64,000 nucleotides of DNA. Source: Aegilops tauschii subsp. strangulata (lineage: Eukaryota > Streptophyta > Magnoliopsida > Poales > Poaceae). A program made the translations under genes and the position numbers. Below the pieces are notes generated by a model, which did not search any database, was not told the DNA's origin, and saw only the letters and a list, made by a program, of their open reading frames with translations. This document shows, piece after piece, positions 11,413 through 22,733 of the stretch. The DNA lies in contig NC_053040.3 of NCBI RefSeq assembly GCF_002575655.3, forward strand, positions 363,318,267 through 363,382,266, in the 5' to 3' direction. The stretch's first letter is position 1. The number at the start of each line of letters is the position of its first letter.

Positions 11413-12807
11413 TGATACGTCTCCATCGTATCTACTTCTCCAAACTCTTTTGCCCTTCTTTTGGACTCTAATTTGCATGATTTGAATGGAACTAACCTGG
11501 ACTGACGTTGTTTTCAGCAGAGTTGCCATGGTGTTATTTATGTGCAGAAATAAAAAGTTCTCGGATTGACCTGAAAATTTATGGAGAATTATTTTGGAAT
11601 ATATTAAAAATACTGGGCGAAGAAAATACCAGAGGGGACCCACCAGTTGACCACAAGGGTGGGCCCCCCTGGGGCGCGCCCCTGTGGCTTGTGGGCCCCC
11701 TGGAGACTTCCAAACCTCAACTCTGACTCCATATAACCCTATTCGGGGAGAAAAAATTCAAGGAGAAGAGTTCATCACAGTTTACAATATGGAGCTGCTG
11801 CCACCTCCTGATCTTCACCGGGAGGGCTGATCTGGAGCCTGTTTTGGGCTCCGGAGAGGGGAAATTAACGCCGTCGTCATCATTAACCATCCTCCATCAC
11901 CAATTTCATGATGCTCACCACCGTGCGTGAGTAATTCCATCGTAGGCTTGCTGGACGGTGATGGGTTGGATGAGATTTATCATGTAATCGAGTTAGTTTT
12001 GTTAGGGTTTGATCCCTAGTACCCACTATGTTCTGAGATTGATGTTGCTATGACTTTGCTATGCTTAATGCTTGTCACTAGGGCCCGAGTGCCATGATTT
12101 CAGATCTGAACCTATTATGTTTTCATGAATATATATGTGTTCTTGATCCTATCTTGCAAGTTGTAGACACCTACTACGATCTATGATCCGCATATCCCAA
12201 GGTGACAATAATTGGGATTCTTTCCGGTGATTACCGTAGTTTGAGGAGTTCACCTATTCAGTAAGTGCTAATGCTTTGGTCTGCTTCTCTATTAAAAGGA
12301 GACCTTAATATCCCTTAGTTTCCACTAGGACCCCACTGCCATGGGAGGGCAGGACAAAAGATGTCATGCAAGCTCTTTTCCATAAGCACGTATGACTATA
12401 TACGGAATACATGCCTACATTATATTGATGAATTGGAGCTAGTTCTCTGTCAGCCTAGGTTATAACTGTTGCATGATGAATGCCATCCGACATAATTATC
12501 CATCACTGATCCATTGCCTACGAGCTTTTCACATATTGATCTTTGCTCAATTACTTTACCGTTGCCACTGTTACGATTGTTACAAAACTACTACTGTTAC
12601 TTTTATCACCGTTACCATTACTTTCATACTACTTTGCTACTAAATATTTTGCTGCAGATATTAAGTCTTTCAGGTGTGGTTGAATTGACAACTCATCTGC
12701 TAATACTTGAGAATATTCTTTGGCTCCCCTTGTGTCGAATCAATAAATTTTGGTTGAATACTCTACCCTCAAAAACTATTGTGATCCCCTATACTTGTGG
12801 GTTATCA
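11413..12807 (+). mobile_element. Sabrina-like 3' LTR
   Basis: The LTR starts TGATACGTCTCC and ends CTTGTGGGTTATCA (1395 bp, TGAT/ATCA ends). It includes the signature blocks gatcccctatacttgtgggtt, attccatcgtaggcttgctgg and ttttccataagcacgtatgac. A TATA-like ccatataaccc lies near 11730. It interrupts the antisense ORF of the element at 12808-15778, so it inserted there. Confidence 0.75.
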
Positions 12808-13749
12808 GGTGCCTGTCCTACTTTTGATGAAGGGACACGAGAAGTTCCCTGTCTGTCCCCACCCTGGCAAAATCTTGAGGCCTTTGAGGTATTGTGCTGG
12901 TAGTGGCTTTAGTGTTGGCTTGTTGAGGTTGCCGAATCTGACTATAAGACCAGAAGTGGAGGCCACATTGGGAAGATGAATGGCTTCCATATGCGCAGAG
13001 TGCCTTGGCTCCACAAGTCAAGGGTCTTTATGTGCTGAAGGATATATAACTTCATGAGGAGCATCAACTTTAGGCAGAAAGATGTGATGTGTGCGTCCAG
13101 AGGGTTCATATTGCACAGTTGAACGAATCTTGGTGAGGCGCATGATCCATGGCGCATAAAACTTGAGGCTAAATAGATCCATGCGAGAAGCCGCTTGTTG
13201 TCTGATGAAGAAATCATGCATATTAAACCTTATGCCATTGAGTACATAGTAGACCATTGTCTTCATGGCTCTTTCAAGCTTGACGGAAGATGATTTCCCT
13301 TTGATAGGCCATAGAGTGTGCCGAAGAATTTGATAAACAGTGCAAGGCAAATAATCAAGGTCGTTAACCAAAAACTCACCGGGGAAGTCGGCTTCAACTC
13401 GCAATGGCTTCATCATGGTGAGCATCTCTGTCATGTTTGGCTCGGGCTTATGGAAGATGCTTTCAACTTCCTTTTCATAGGCTTCACAACCTGGATTGTA
13501 ATAGTCACCAGGAGTGGGCAGGTTGGTGAGCTCAAGCAGCTCATGAGTGTGAACCTTATGGTGTACATCCCCTGTCATCCACTCGAGAACCAAAGTGTTT
13601 GGATCCTTGTTGTAGCCTGAGATGTGAAGTGTTGCATAAAATTGGAGAATTAACTCCTCATTTCAATTTTCCTTGTCGACGACAAAGGGCAACGGTCTAA
13701 CATCCTTGAAGCATTCCAATGCTTTATCAAAGCATGGCAGATCAGACAT
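12808..13749 (-). pseudogene. Antisense accessory ORF of LTR element D (putative plant transposon-protein type)
   Basis: The frame starts at ATG 13749-13747 and runs leftward for over 300 codons, with in-frame TGA codons near 13664 and at 13018-13020, then is cut at 12808. The longest open block is 13018-13593. The motifs FYATLHI, then LEWMTG about 15 residues on, resemble the N-terminal part of the grass 'putative plant transposon protein' and Athila ORF-1-like families (from memory; no search made). Antisense accessory ORFs between pol and the 3' LTR are known from Tat-lineage Gypsy elements such as maize Grande. Decay and truncation make this copy nonfunctional. Confidence 0.55.
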
Positions 13750-14443
13750 GGCTTCAAGACTAAGCCACTTGTGAGGACGAATCATGTCTTGATTATAGAG
13801 CACACACATATCTCGGGTTGTTGAGGAAGAAGATGATGCCACTTCTCCGGCTATGACTTCACTACATCGAGATACTGTCGAGGCCCTTTTGCACCGCCCA
13901 ACTCCGACATCGACTCGGCTGGACCAAAAACTTCAACAGCACCTCCCGGGAACACTTAGACACTCTATGTCTTCAAACCTTTTTGGTCATTCGATGACAA
14001 AGGGGGAGAAGCATACGAGTTGATAGTCTTCAAGCGGGCATATTGGGCTCGTCCTTACTTATTTTGTTAATTTTGCAACTCCCGTTCATGAACATGATAT
14101 TTTGCGTCCTAATGGACGCCTGCTACATTTTCTACTTTTGTTTCGTGTGTGTTGCCTGAATTAATTTTGTGCACATGAAGTCATTCTACAGACGTCCATT
14201 TCTCATTGTGCATGTCATTATCTTCAAAGTACTCTTTATATGCACTGTGATTTGACTTCATGAAAAGAGGGAGATCTCCACAAAGTGAAACCCTCCATGT
14301 GCATTTGCATTCAATAGCAAATTACTTCTATGCACATCTTCAGGGGGAACCCCTTCCAATTTCATGAAGCCAATGACCACGTTTCTTTACTTTCACATAT
14401 TTTTATCCCCGTTGAAAACTTCAACCAGTTTGTCATCAATCAC

Positions 14444-14458
14444 CAAAAGGGGGGATAT
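14444..14458 (+). promoter_or_regulatory. Polypurine tract of element D
   Basis: The purine-rich aaaaggggggatat abuts the TGTAAGTGCATC start of the LTR, which fixes the element's orientation as plus. Confidence 0.6.
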
Positions 14459-15778
14459 TGTAAGTGCATCTAGTGCCATCCCTTGTTGGTTTTGGAGTAT
14501 TGACGACAAACTTGGTTGTGGGACTAATGTGTTTGTGGGATTCACAAGGGAACACATGTATAAGTCCCTATGGATTCGGTATACCCATCAAAGATGACCC
14601 CTAAAAATGTATGAAGATATTGAAGATAATGGTGGTTCACAAAGACATTCGTGTTGAAGATAATGGTATGCGAAGACTTTCGCTTGAACACAATGAAGCG
14701 CAAAGACGTAGTCTTTTGGTAGTTTCATTTTCTTCTTTCCTAAGTCATAGGAACCAAAGAATTGTTAAGTGGGGTCGAGGTAAATAAAGTCAGAAAACCG
14801 ACGTGATGCTCAACCTAAAATCCAATGTCGTCGAGCGAAGACAATGAGAGAAAACCTCTTCCAAAGTTGGTTGAGTCAGTTTATTTGCAGTCCAAGTCAA
14901 GCTGCCGCGTGTGTTTGAAATCCGACCGTTGGACACGTGTCGGTTGTCCACAGACCCAGGGTCATTTCGGATATATCATGTTGGATTGCCTCCTAGCTAT
15001 AAATAGCCCACCCCCCTCACCATAAGTTGGTGGCTGCTTCGATTTTGTGCACGACTTTTGTCGTTTGAGAGCAACCAACCTCCGAAGCCTTTGAGGGAGA
15101 TTCCTTGCGAGGTCAAAACCCAGAACACTTAGAGCCCAAAGTGTTTTGAGCATCACTGAAGTCTTTCTGTCCTGTGAACTGAAGACTTGTTACACTAGAA
15201 GACTGTAATCTTCCAATCGGTTAGGCGTCACGTTCTGAGCATCCAAGAGTCATTATGAATTGCCGGTTAACGAAGTCTGTGAATGTTTGGAAGTCTACCT
15301 TGAAGACTTACCTGAGTGATTGGGCGAGATCTGCGGGTCTTAGCTCAAGGGGAATACGGTGAAGACGTGATCTTCTAAGTTCAATCTCAGCCCCTCTAAC
15401 CAGACGTACAGTTATCACAACAACTGGAACTGATAAAAAAATCATTTTTCTTCACCGAGCGACCGTTCTATCACTTCACTCATTTACTTACTGTTTAGTT
15501 TTGTGAAGCTCTTGCTTGCTCGTTCCATTTGAAGACTTTGTGTGAAGACATTCCCTCTGATTACATCTTTGTCTTCACACTATCTTCCTAAACTGTTCTG
15601 TCCTACCTAGTTGCTATTTGTCTTTGTACATTACTCCTAGTGTTCATTGACTTTCTAGCATGCCTAGTGTAGTTTATCTTCCACTGCATCATGTTCAGTT
15701 ACTATTTCGCTTATGTGTCTTCGAAGACATTGCCTGTCTTGTAGACATTGCCCCTCTGGTCGATAACTAGCACTTTCA
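14459..15778 (+). mobile_element. 3' LTR of element D
   Basis: The LTR starts TGTAAGTGCATC and ends GATAACTAGCACTTTCA (about 1320 bp). A TATA box tataaata at 14998-15005 precedes agcccaccccc and a leader. The repeated gaagac words (14600-15760) are typical of this widespread Triticeae LTR. The right boundary is set by the GCACTT(T)CA inverse of the start and by the switch to AT-rich sequence. Confidence 0.7.
14998..15005 (+). promoter_or_regulatory. LTR TATA box of element D
   Basis: tataaata is followed by a C-rich stretch in the plus-oriented LTR; it confirms the transcription direction opposite to the ORF at 12808-13749. Confidence 0.55.
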
Positions 15779-16855
15779 CTAGTATTAATAAAGCATTTGA
15801 AAATCTTAAAGTGTGTACATATAAAATGTTTACCATGTATTCAAAAAATCTTAGTCATTTATTTGAATTTTTTAATCAAGCATTTGAAAAATGTTAAAAT
15901 GTGTATTGAAAAAATGTTAACCAAGCATTTGAAAAATGTTAAATGTGTATATAGAAAATGTTTCACATGTAGATGAAAATGTATACATAAAAAATACAAT
16001 GTCTGTGGAATAGTTAATCTTGTATTAGGAATATTAATTAAGCATTTGAAAAAATAAGTATTTAAAAAATGTTAATCAAGAGTTTCTTTAGTTGTTGACT
16101 GTTTTTTGAGAGTAGCTATCCTGTTATTCCAAGCGGTTGTTAATCAGGCAGTTGAAAATGTTAAATGTGCATAAAAAATGTTGACCAAGGATTAAAAATC
16201 TGTTGATCTTGTATTTGGAAAATGTAATCACGCATTTGAAATGTTAAGATACCTATAGAAAAAATATCGACCATGTATTTAAAAAATGTTTATCTTGTAC
16301 TTGAAAAATGTTAATCAAATATTTGATAAATATTAATCAATTATTTGAAAAAATATGTATAACAAATATAGACCGTGTATTAAAAATGTTAAACTTGTAT
16401 TTGAAAAATGTTAAACCTGTATGTTAGAAAATATTCTTAATACATAAAATGTAGAATGAAAACAAAAAGAAACAAACAAAAACAAACGGTAAAAGGAAAA
16501 TAGAAAGGAAATGGAAGAAATAAGTGCAAATAGAAAGAAACAAATGAAATTTTATAATAAATAGAGAAAAATAAAAGAAAAAACAATTTTTTTTGCAGGT
16601 GAAAAAGAAAAACAGTTGAAAACCAAGAAAGAAACAAAAACTGAAGGAAAAAAATGTGAAAGAAAAAAGAACTATAAAAACCGTGAAAGAAACAAAATGA
16701 AAATGAAAGAAGAAAGGAAATAAACCAAAGTATAACTTGGAGAGAAAAAAACATAACTAATAAAAACTAGAGAAGGATCAAGAAAACAAAATAAAGGAAA
16801 AAAAGTAAAAAAAACGAACACATTAGCGAACGAACGAAACGATAAAGACACTATT
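15779..16855 (+). repeat. AT-rich array, left arm
   Basis: About 650 bp of degenerate words of the type gtatttgaaaaatgttaa is followed (16440-16855) by a purine tract of gaaagaaacaaa words. The same two blocks occur in reverse order and complement at 17955-18850, so the pair may be arms of a large foldback element. No coding sequence is seen. Confidence 0.5.
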
Positions 16856-17954
16856 GGACCGGCCCATATAGGAGCGCTGTGTAGGAAAGCTTCTGCGCGA
16901 TGCATGCTAGTCTGACATAGCCTATGTATTGTGCGTCAAATGGGCTTGCACCGTCTGTTTTTTCCATTATGTTTAGCGTTTTTCTGTGCTTTTTCTTTCT
17001 ATTTAATTGTCTTCTGCATTTTTAATTCATGAATCTTCCTTAAAATCATCAATTTTTTCAAATTTTTGAACAGTTTTCTTAAATTCGTGAACTTTTATTA
17101 AGTCCTTGATATTTTTTTTAGAATTTGTGCCCTTTATTTTGAAATTTACGGACGTTTTTCAAAGCCACAAACTCTTTTTAACTTCTAATGTTTCAAAACC
17201 GACAAGAATTTCTCAATTTCATGGAAAGAAATCAAACAGATGAAGTTTTTAGAAATTAGTTATGTAAAGAAATAATCTATGAACTTTATTCAATCTTCAT
17301 GAACTTTAACCAAATGCCATGAATTTTTTCAAAAAATATAAAATTTTCAAGTTCTTGAACTCATTTTCTATTTTTTGTACTTTTCAAATTTCATTTTTTT
17401 TCACATTCGTGAAATTTTTAAAATTCATGATTTTTTAAAAAAATCATGAACTTTTTCTCAAATATGTGTTTTTGTCAGCTTTTTCATATTATTATTTACT
17501 TTATAAAATTCACAATCTTTTTCCAAATTTTGTGAACATTTCTAAAATTGACGAAGTTTTTTAGAAAAATAAAAAAAATATTGATTTCACAAAAAAATTA
17601 ACAGTATTAAAAAAATCAGTCATTTTTTCCCTACCAAACCGACAACGAAAAAGCGGAAATAAACTAGCGAACAAGAGGGCACCCAGCGAGCGGCAAGGCG
17701 AATGGCCAACTGAGTAAGGGTGGCCGAATCGAGCGGCCGAGTGAAGCGAGTAGCTGGAACTATGTTATGTCGCAACTGGGTCGCATTCAGTCTAGCTTCA
17801 AGCTGGCTTAAACCACTTACAAGGAGTGGCGATCATATCTCGCATTAAGCGAGACGGTAGGAGAGCTAGGAATAGGTCCCTGGTCTCCTGGAAGATGGCG
17901 AGCACTGCTAGCCACTGCGCCCGAGTACCGTACATGGTAAGAACAAGGAGCGAG
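16856..17954. other. Centre of the AT-rich foldback
   Basis: This stretch contains two short GC-richer segments (16845-16960 and 17630-17955) around an AT-rich block of ttcatgaactttttc words (16980-17640). The latter is opposite in orientation to the arrays at 19140-20640. No ORF of note is present. Confidence 0.35.
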
Positions 17955-18850
17955 ACTTACTTCAGGCGAATAAAGCTAGTTTTTTTCTTCTGTTTATTGT
18001 TTTATTCATGGGTTATCTTCATTTTTTCTCTATTTGTATTGTTTTTTCTTTATTTTTTTATTCTTCTTTCCTTTCTCTGGTTTTCTCTATTTCTTTTCAC
18101 GGTTATCATTGTTTTACCTCAATTTTGTTTGTCTTTTTCTCGTTTTTATCGCCTTTTCTTGTTTTCTCTCCGGTTTCACTAGTTATCTATAAACATTTTA
18201 GGTATATATCTAATACAATTTTTAATACATGTTTAACATTTTCCAAATTCTTGGTCAACATTCTTGCTATACACATGTAACTTTTTTTAAATGATTTACT
18301 TTTAAATACAAATTTGACATTTTTCTAATACACCGTTAATATTTTTATATACACATTTAACAATTTTCAAATACAAGCTTAAAATTTTTTTGAATAAATT
18401 TTCATTTTTGTCTTTTTTAATACATGGTCAATATTTTTTCTATACACATTTAACATTTTTCAAATACAAATATAACATTTTTTGAATACAAATTTAACAT
18501 TTTTTGAATATATGGTCAACTTTTTTTCTCTGCATATTTAAAAAGTATCAAAAACAAGTTTAACTTTTTCTAATACAAGGTCAACATTTTTGCTATACAC
18601 GTTTAACATTTTTAAATGCAATTTCAACATTTTAAATAAATTGTCAACATTTTTTCAAATGCTAAGATTAACATTCGTTAAATACAAGATCAACTTTTTT
18701 TCACACATATTATATATTTTTTGTATACATTTTTCATATACATGATAAACATTTTTTCTATACATTTTTAACATTTTCCAAATATTTGGTAAACTGTTTT
18801 TCCAAATTTTTTATACATAGTGTTATTTATAATATATTTATTTATAATAT
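17955..18850 (-). repeat. AT-rich array, right arm
   Basis: A pyrimidine tract (ttttcttt words, 17980-18180) is followed by taacatttttcaaataca words to about 18830. This is the mirror of 15779-16855. The ORFs here are low-complexity artefacts rich in Phe, Leu and Ser. Confidence 0.5.
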
Positions 18851-20697
18851 TTTGAAGTCTAAACAAAAATAAAAATAAAGCAAAAATAAATAAATAAACG
18901 TGAATAAAATAAAACGAGGATGTAGCCTAGCGCGGCTTGGGCTTCCCCATCTCTCTCCCCTTGAGCAAGGGTTCCTCAGATCTCGCTGGAAGCAAGAAAT
19001 AGGGGAACCTATGGACCTATTCCGGCCGTTGCGCGTTGCGAGGAAGTGGAAAACCCCGCCCCATCGCGCGCCCAGTATTATTCATTTCTTTTTTTTACCT
19101 CAAAAAAATTCATTTCTTTTTTTCTGTTTATTATCTATTTGTTTCTTCTTTAAAAAACTGTGGGTTTAGAAAAAGTGCAGAAATTCGAAAAAACAATTTA
19201 GAAAAAATATTCAAGAAATATTTAAATTTTCGCAGATCCAAAGAAATATTCAGTAAATGTTCACGTATTTGAATAAAAAATTCAGGAAATGTGAAAAATT
19301 TCATGATTTTGAAGACATTCCTCGAATATAAAAACTGCGCATATTCCAAAAACGTTCATGATTTTTTCAAACATTTCACAAAATTAGAAATATGTTCGTG
19401 AATTAAATAAAGATTTATAGATACAAAAAAGGCTCTTACATTTCGGATTTTTTTTGTCAAAACGGGAAAGTGTTCGTAAATTCCAAAAATTGTTCCCCAA
19501 TTTACAGAAAAAAATTCATTCAAAAAATGTTTGCCGAATCAAAATAATATTCACGGGTTTCAAAAAAATGTTCACAAATTTCCAAAAATATTATTTAATT
19601 AAAAAAATGTTCACTATTGAAAAAAAGTTGGCGTATTAAAAAATGTTCATGGTTTCATATCAAAAATTTTTGATTGAAAAAATGGTCGCCGGTTGAAAAC
19701 AATATTCACAACTGTCCGAAACAAATTTTCAAACTATAAGAAAATGTTTACGATTAGAAAAATATTCACAAATTCTTTAGAAATGGTTGCAGATTTGTAA
19801 AGATGTTCCCAGTTACATAAAAAGGTTCATGGTAACAGAAAAATGTACACGGTTTTGAAAGAAAGTTTACAAGTTCGAAGATGTTCACAAATGAAAAGGA
19901 GAAATTTTTAAAAGAAACAAAATTGAAAAAGTAACATCCAAAAAAGAAAAGGAAAAAATAGAGGTAATAGCACAAACAATTTCAAAATTCAAAAACTTTT
20001 CAATACATTCTAGGATGTCAAAACATTTAAAAAAATTAGGACTACGAAAAAAAATCATGGATTAGAAAATATGCTCAAAAAACAAAAATAAAACATTCTT
20101 GAATTTAACAAATGTTTACTAAATTAAAAAATGTTCTACGATTTAATGAAAATTCACTTATTTCGAAAATGTTCACAATTTAAAAAACTAATATCACATA
20201 TCAAGAGATGTTCGTGAATTTTTGGGAAGTGCTCCAATATGTCAAAAAATAGTCTTCATTTAAAAAGACATGATTTAAAAAATTTCCGAATTTCAAGAAG
20301 TTCTCATGAACTAAAAAAATTTCATACATATTCAAGAATATAAAAAATTCACAATATTTTTTTGGGGATTTCAAGAATGCTCACAAATTTAGGAATGTTC
20401 TAGGATTTCAGAAATAATCTCGGATGACAAAACATGTTCGCATATTTGCTAAAATATTGCCAAATTTCGAAAAGAAATGAAGTATTTGAAAAAAACATGT
20501 TCATGATTTTTACAAAATGTTGTAAGTGAAAAAGTGAAAAAAAATCCCGGTTTAAAAAAATAATTAATTTGAAATAAAAATTGGAAACAAGAAAGATAAA
20601 AACCGAGGAGAATAAATGCAAAATGAAGAAAAAACATTTGTTGAGCAAGAAATATATTTTGGCAGGGACAAGAAACTTTCAAGAACCAGAAAAGGAG
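18851..20697. repeat. AT-rich degenerate array
   Basis: After a GC-richer segment (18905-19075), the sequence to 20640 is built from aaaatgttcacgaattt-type words. It is noncoding and of low complexity. It may be the remainder of an AT-rich transposon into which the foldback element at 20706 inserted. Confidence 0.4.
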
Positions 20698-20705
20698 AGC
20701 TAGTT
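20698..20705. repeat. Target-site duplication agctagtt (left)
   Basis: agctagtt here is repeated exactly at 21611-21618. Extending one base gives a 9-mer with one mismatch (gagctagtt and aagctagtt). Confidence 0.75.
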
Positions 20706-20951
20706 GATTTTCTTTTGAAACTATGACATTTTTTATAGCAAATTCGGAAACTATATAACCTAATGTGTTATTTGCAAAACTATGACCCTGTCGGCCTCTT
20801 TTAGGCCGAAGACCAACTTTTTGGTCAGCACTAGGCCGAATTAGGCTCTTCGGTCTCCTAATGGCCGAAGATAGGCGCAGCTGGGCCACAGAGCTGTTTC
20901 CGGCCTTGCTCTGGCCGAAGATCACTCTCGGTCATCTTTTGGCCGAAGAGC
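20706..20951 (+). repeat. Left inverted arm of the foldback element
   Basis: The arm starts gattttcttttgaaactatg and ends ttttggccgaagagc. It contains at least five ggccga words, several of them paired with cttcgg words that allow local hairpins. Confidence 0.75.
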
Positions 20952-21363
20952 GCCTGGCCGGCGATCGATGCATGCGTAGCGTACATATGATGCTAGACTG
21001 ATGCATCGAAGGCTGATCAGTATTGCATGTGGTTCATGCGTGGCTAACGCATGCATCAGGACCTAGATAGCAATGCATGCATCAGGACTTGGTGCATACG
21101 TACTAGCACACACGCATGCCGCCAACGTGCGCACATGTACTGGCCGAGAAGTAATGGCTGAAATACCAGTACAATATATGTACCCGATATAATCCAGCCG
21201 GCAAGCACGCATATGTATACGAATACGTGCACACAACCAGCCAGCCGGCGAGCTGCCCATACTAAACACATGCATCGGCATCAAATCTCGGTGCAGCTAA
21301 CGTGTGTGCACAAGCGTTCAGGTCGTCCGTGCCGTACGCCGGACTACTGCAGTATGCTTATGA

Positions 21364-21610
21364 GCTCTTCGGCCAAGGGATGACCGAAGAGTGGTCTTCG
21401 GCCAGAGCAAAGCCGAAAACAGCTCTTCGGCCCAGCTGCGTCTATCTTCGGCCATTAGGAGATCAAAAAGCCTACTTCGGCCTACTGCTGACCGAAAAGT
21501 TGGTTTTCGGCCTTAAAAAAGGCTGATGGGTTATAGTTTTGCAAATAACACTTTAGGTCATATAGTTTCTGAATTTGCTATAAAAAAGATTATAGTTTCA
21601 AAAAAATCCA
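21364..21610 (-). repeat. Right inverted arm of the foldback element
   Basis: This is the reverse complement of the left arm with scattered substitutions and one-base indels; it ends gaaaaaaatcca type sequence next to agctagtt. Confidence 0.75.
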
Positions 21611-21618
21611 AGCTAGTT
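21611..21618. repeat. Target-site duplication agctagtt (right)
   Basis: This is the second copy of the foldback element's target site; see 20698-20705. Confidence 0.75.
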
Positions 21619-21826
21619 GGGCCAGTCCAATTGATGTAGCGGCGCCGAGGAGTACATCCTTATACCCTACAGTACGCGGGAAATAGGATTCCCGGCGCTA
21701 TAAGCGCCGAATAGAAACTCACGACGTTGCTTTAGTATGTATTCTTGATTGACGAACAACGTTGTTCTAATGCGCCGTGGGCTATGGCTTGTGGCCTTTT
21801 TTTCTTCTTTCTTATTTCCGCTCGTA
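21619..21826. other. Unassigned spacer
   Basis: About 200 bp has no recognisable gene or repeat, apart from a short palindrome cggcgctataagcgccg near 21692-21708. It continues at 22561-22733 if the retroposon at 21841-22546 is removed. Confidence 0.5.
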
Positions 21827-21840
21827 GTTCTACCATGGGC
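21827..21840. repeat. Target-site duplication gttctaccatgggc (left)
   Basis: These fourteen bases are repeated exactly at 22547-22560, directly after a run of six A. Confidence 0.9.
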
Positions 21841-22546
21841 ACCCGTACCCGCTCGTTCCGAGGGTTTCGCTAGAGGGTTGTAGCCGCCGCCGCTGCCGCA
21901 ACAGAGTTTCTGGTCCCCTTGCCTCTGGCTGCCATCCTGACGCTGAGAGGTGGGTTACCTCGCATCTTCAAGAATTCTATGTTGTTCATCATCATCTGTT
22001 GATCATCGTACTTTGTGAGAATAAATTTACTCTTGTTTTTCTAGCGGTGCCATGAGATTAGAGAGTTTTCTGTTCTCGTAGATCTGATTATTAGGATGTG
22101 ATGAGTTTATGTTGGTGTGTCAAACTTTTTTTGTTGATTTGATTTTTTGTGGAGTTGAAATCTTTTATCATTAAAATGGTGAAGAAATTGTGATCTGATG
22201 GCCTGGACTAATAAGGTATCATCCCCGATCCAAGTACCTTCATCGATCAAGACTTCCCATCTTTATGGATGGGCGACTCAAGGTGCTTTTAAAAACCATT
22301 ATTGGTCATGTTCGTGTTGGGGAACCAGCGACAACACTGTTGCTCCAGTTCAATTGCAGTCTCTTTACCGAAGTCTTTGGAGTATTTCTTCTAGCAGAGA
22401 TTGATACAACGAAAAATGTGTTTCTAAGAGATTTCGTTGTAATTCTTAGTCATTGAAGTTACACTGCATTTTCTTGGATCTTAGATCCAAATCAGTGTAA
22501 TGTAATTGTTATGAGTATGAATAAAATTATAGACGCTTCTAAAAAA
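21841..22546 (+). mobile_element. Short non-LTR retroposon (LINE-mobilised), 706 bp
   Basis: The insert is bounded by a perfect 14-bp direct repeat. It ends with an aataaaa signal (near 22520) and a terminal aaaaaa, and it begins with a GC-rich 5'-UTR-like stretch (gccgccgccgctgccgc). These are the marks of target-primed reverse transcription of a polyadenylated RNA. No long ORF is open, and the longest is about 68 codons. It could be a 5'-truncated or internally deleted LINE, a SINE-like family, or a processed pseudogene. Which of these cannot be settled without a search. Confidence 0.75.
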
Positions 22547-22560
22547 GTTCTACCATGGGC
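22547..22560. repeat. Target-site duplication gttctaccatgggc (right)
   Basis: This is the second copy of the 14-bp flank, immediately 3' of the A tail. Confidence 0.9.
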
Positions 22561-22733
22561 GATCCACATTTATTTAGTTTGATCGGATGGGCAATCCTCT
22601 TTATGAGTCGTCCTTGTCCCCGCCACATAGGGCGACAAAAAGGCAGCAAACGCGTACCTTCCCCATGCTTTGGGCTAGCCCTGTGCGGGGCGCAAACGCT
22701 TGATTTCTTTTTGTTTTTTCATTTCTAGATCCT
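22561..22733. other. Unassigned spacer
   Basis: This is the continuation of the 21619-21826 sequence. No ORF, RNA gene or repeat is recognised. Confidence 0.5.

Larger units (their letters stand above)
12808..14458 (+). mobile_element. LTR element D, internal 3' region
   Basis: This is the 3' internal part of a plus-strand LTR element, judged by the polypurine tract ccaaaaggggggata just before the LTR at 14459. Its left end is cut by the Sabrina-like LTR. It contains one ORF, read in the opposite direction to the element (12808-13749, minus). Beyond 13800 the sequence is noncoding. The family is not named. Confidence 0.65.
20706..21610. mobile_element. Foldback Mutator-like (or hAT-size TSD) element
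   Basis: A 905-bp element is flanked by an 8-9 bp target duplication. It has inverted terminal arms of about 246 bp (20706-20951 and 21364-21610) that match at most positions when one is reverse-complemented. The outer arm is AT-rich (ttttgaaactat, ttatagcaaattc, gtgttatttgcaaaacta); the inner arm is a run of ggccgaag/cttcggcc words. The 411-bp loop is rich in gcatgc and noncoding. Long TIRs with a 9-bp duplication point to a non-autonomous Mutator-like element; an 8-bp duplication would fit hAT. Confidence 0.75.

Noticed and set aside
17845..17935. Possible tRNA-derived SINE on the minus strand (gcgcagtggctagcagtgctc and ggagaccaggg.)
   Set aside because: The A-box-like part is fair, but the B-box position reads gggacctattcc rather than ggttcgattcc; no tail or target duplication is visible.
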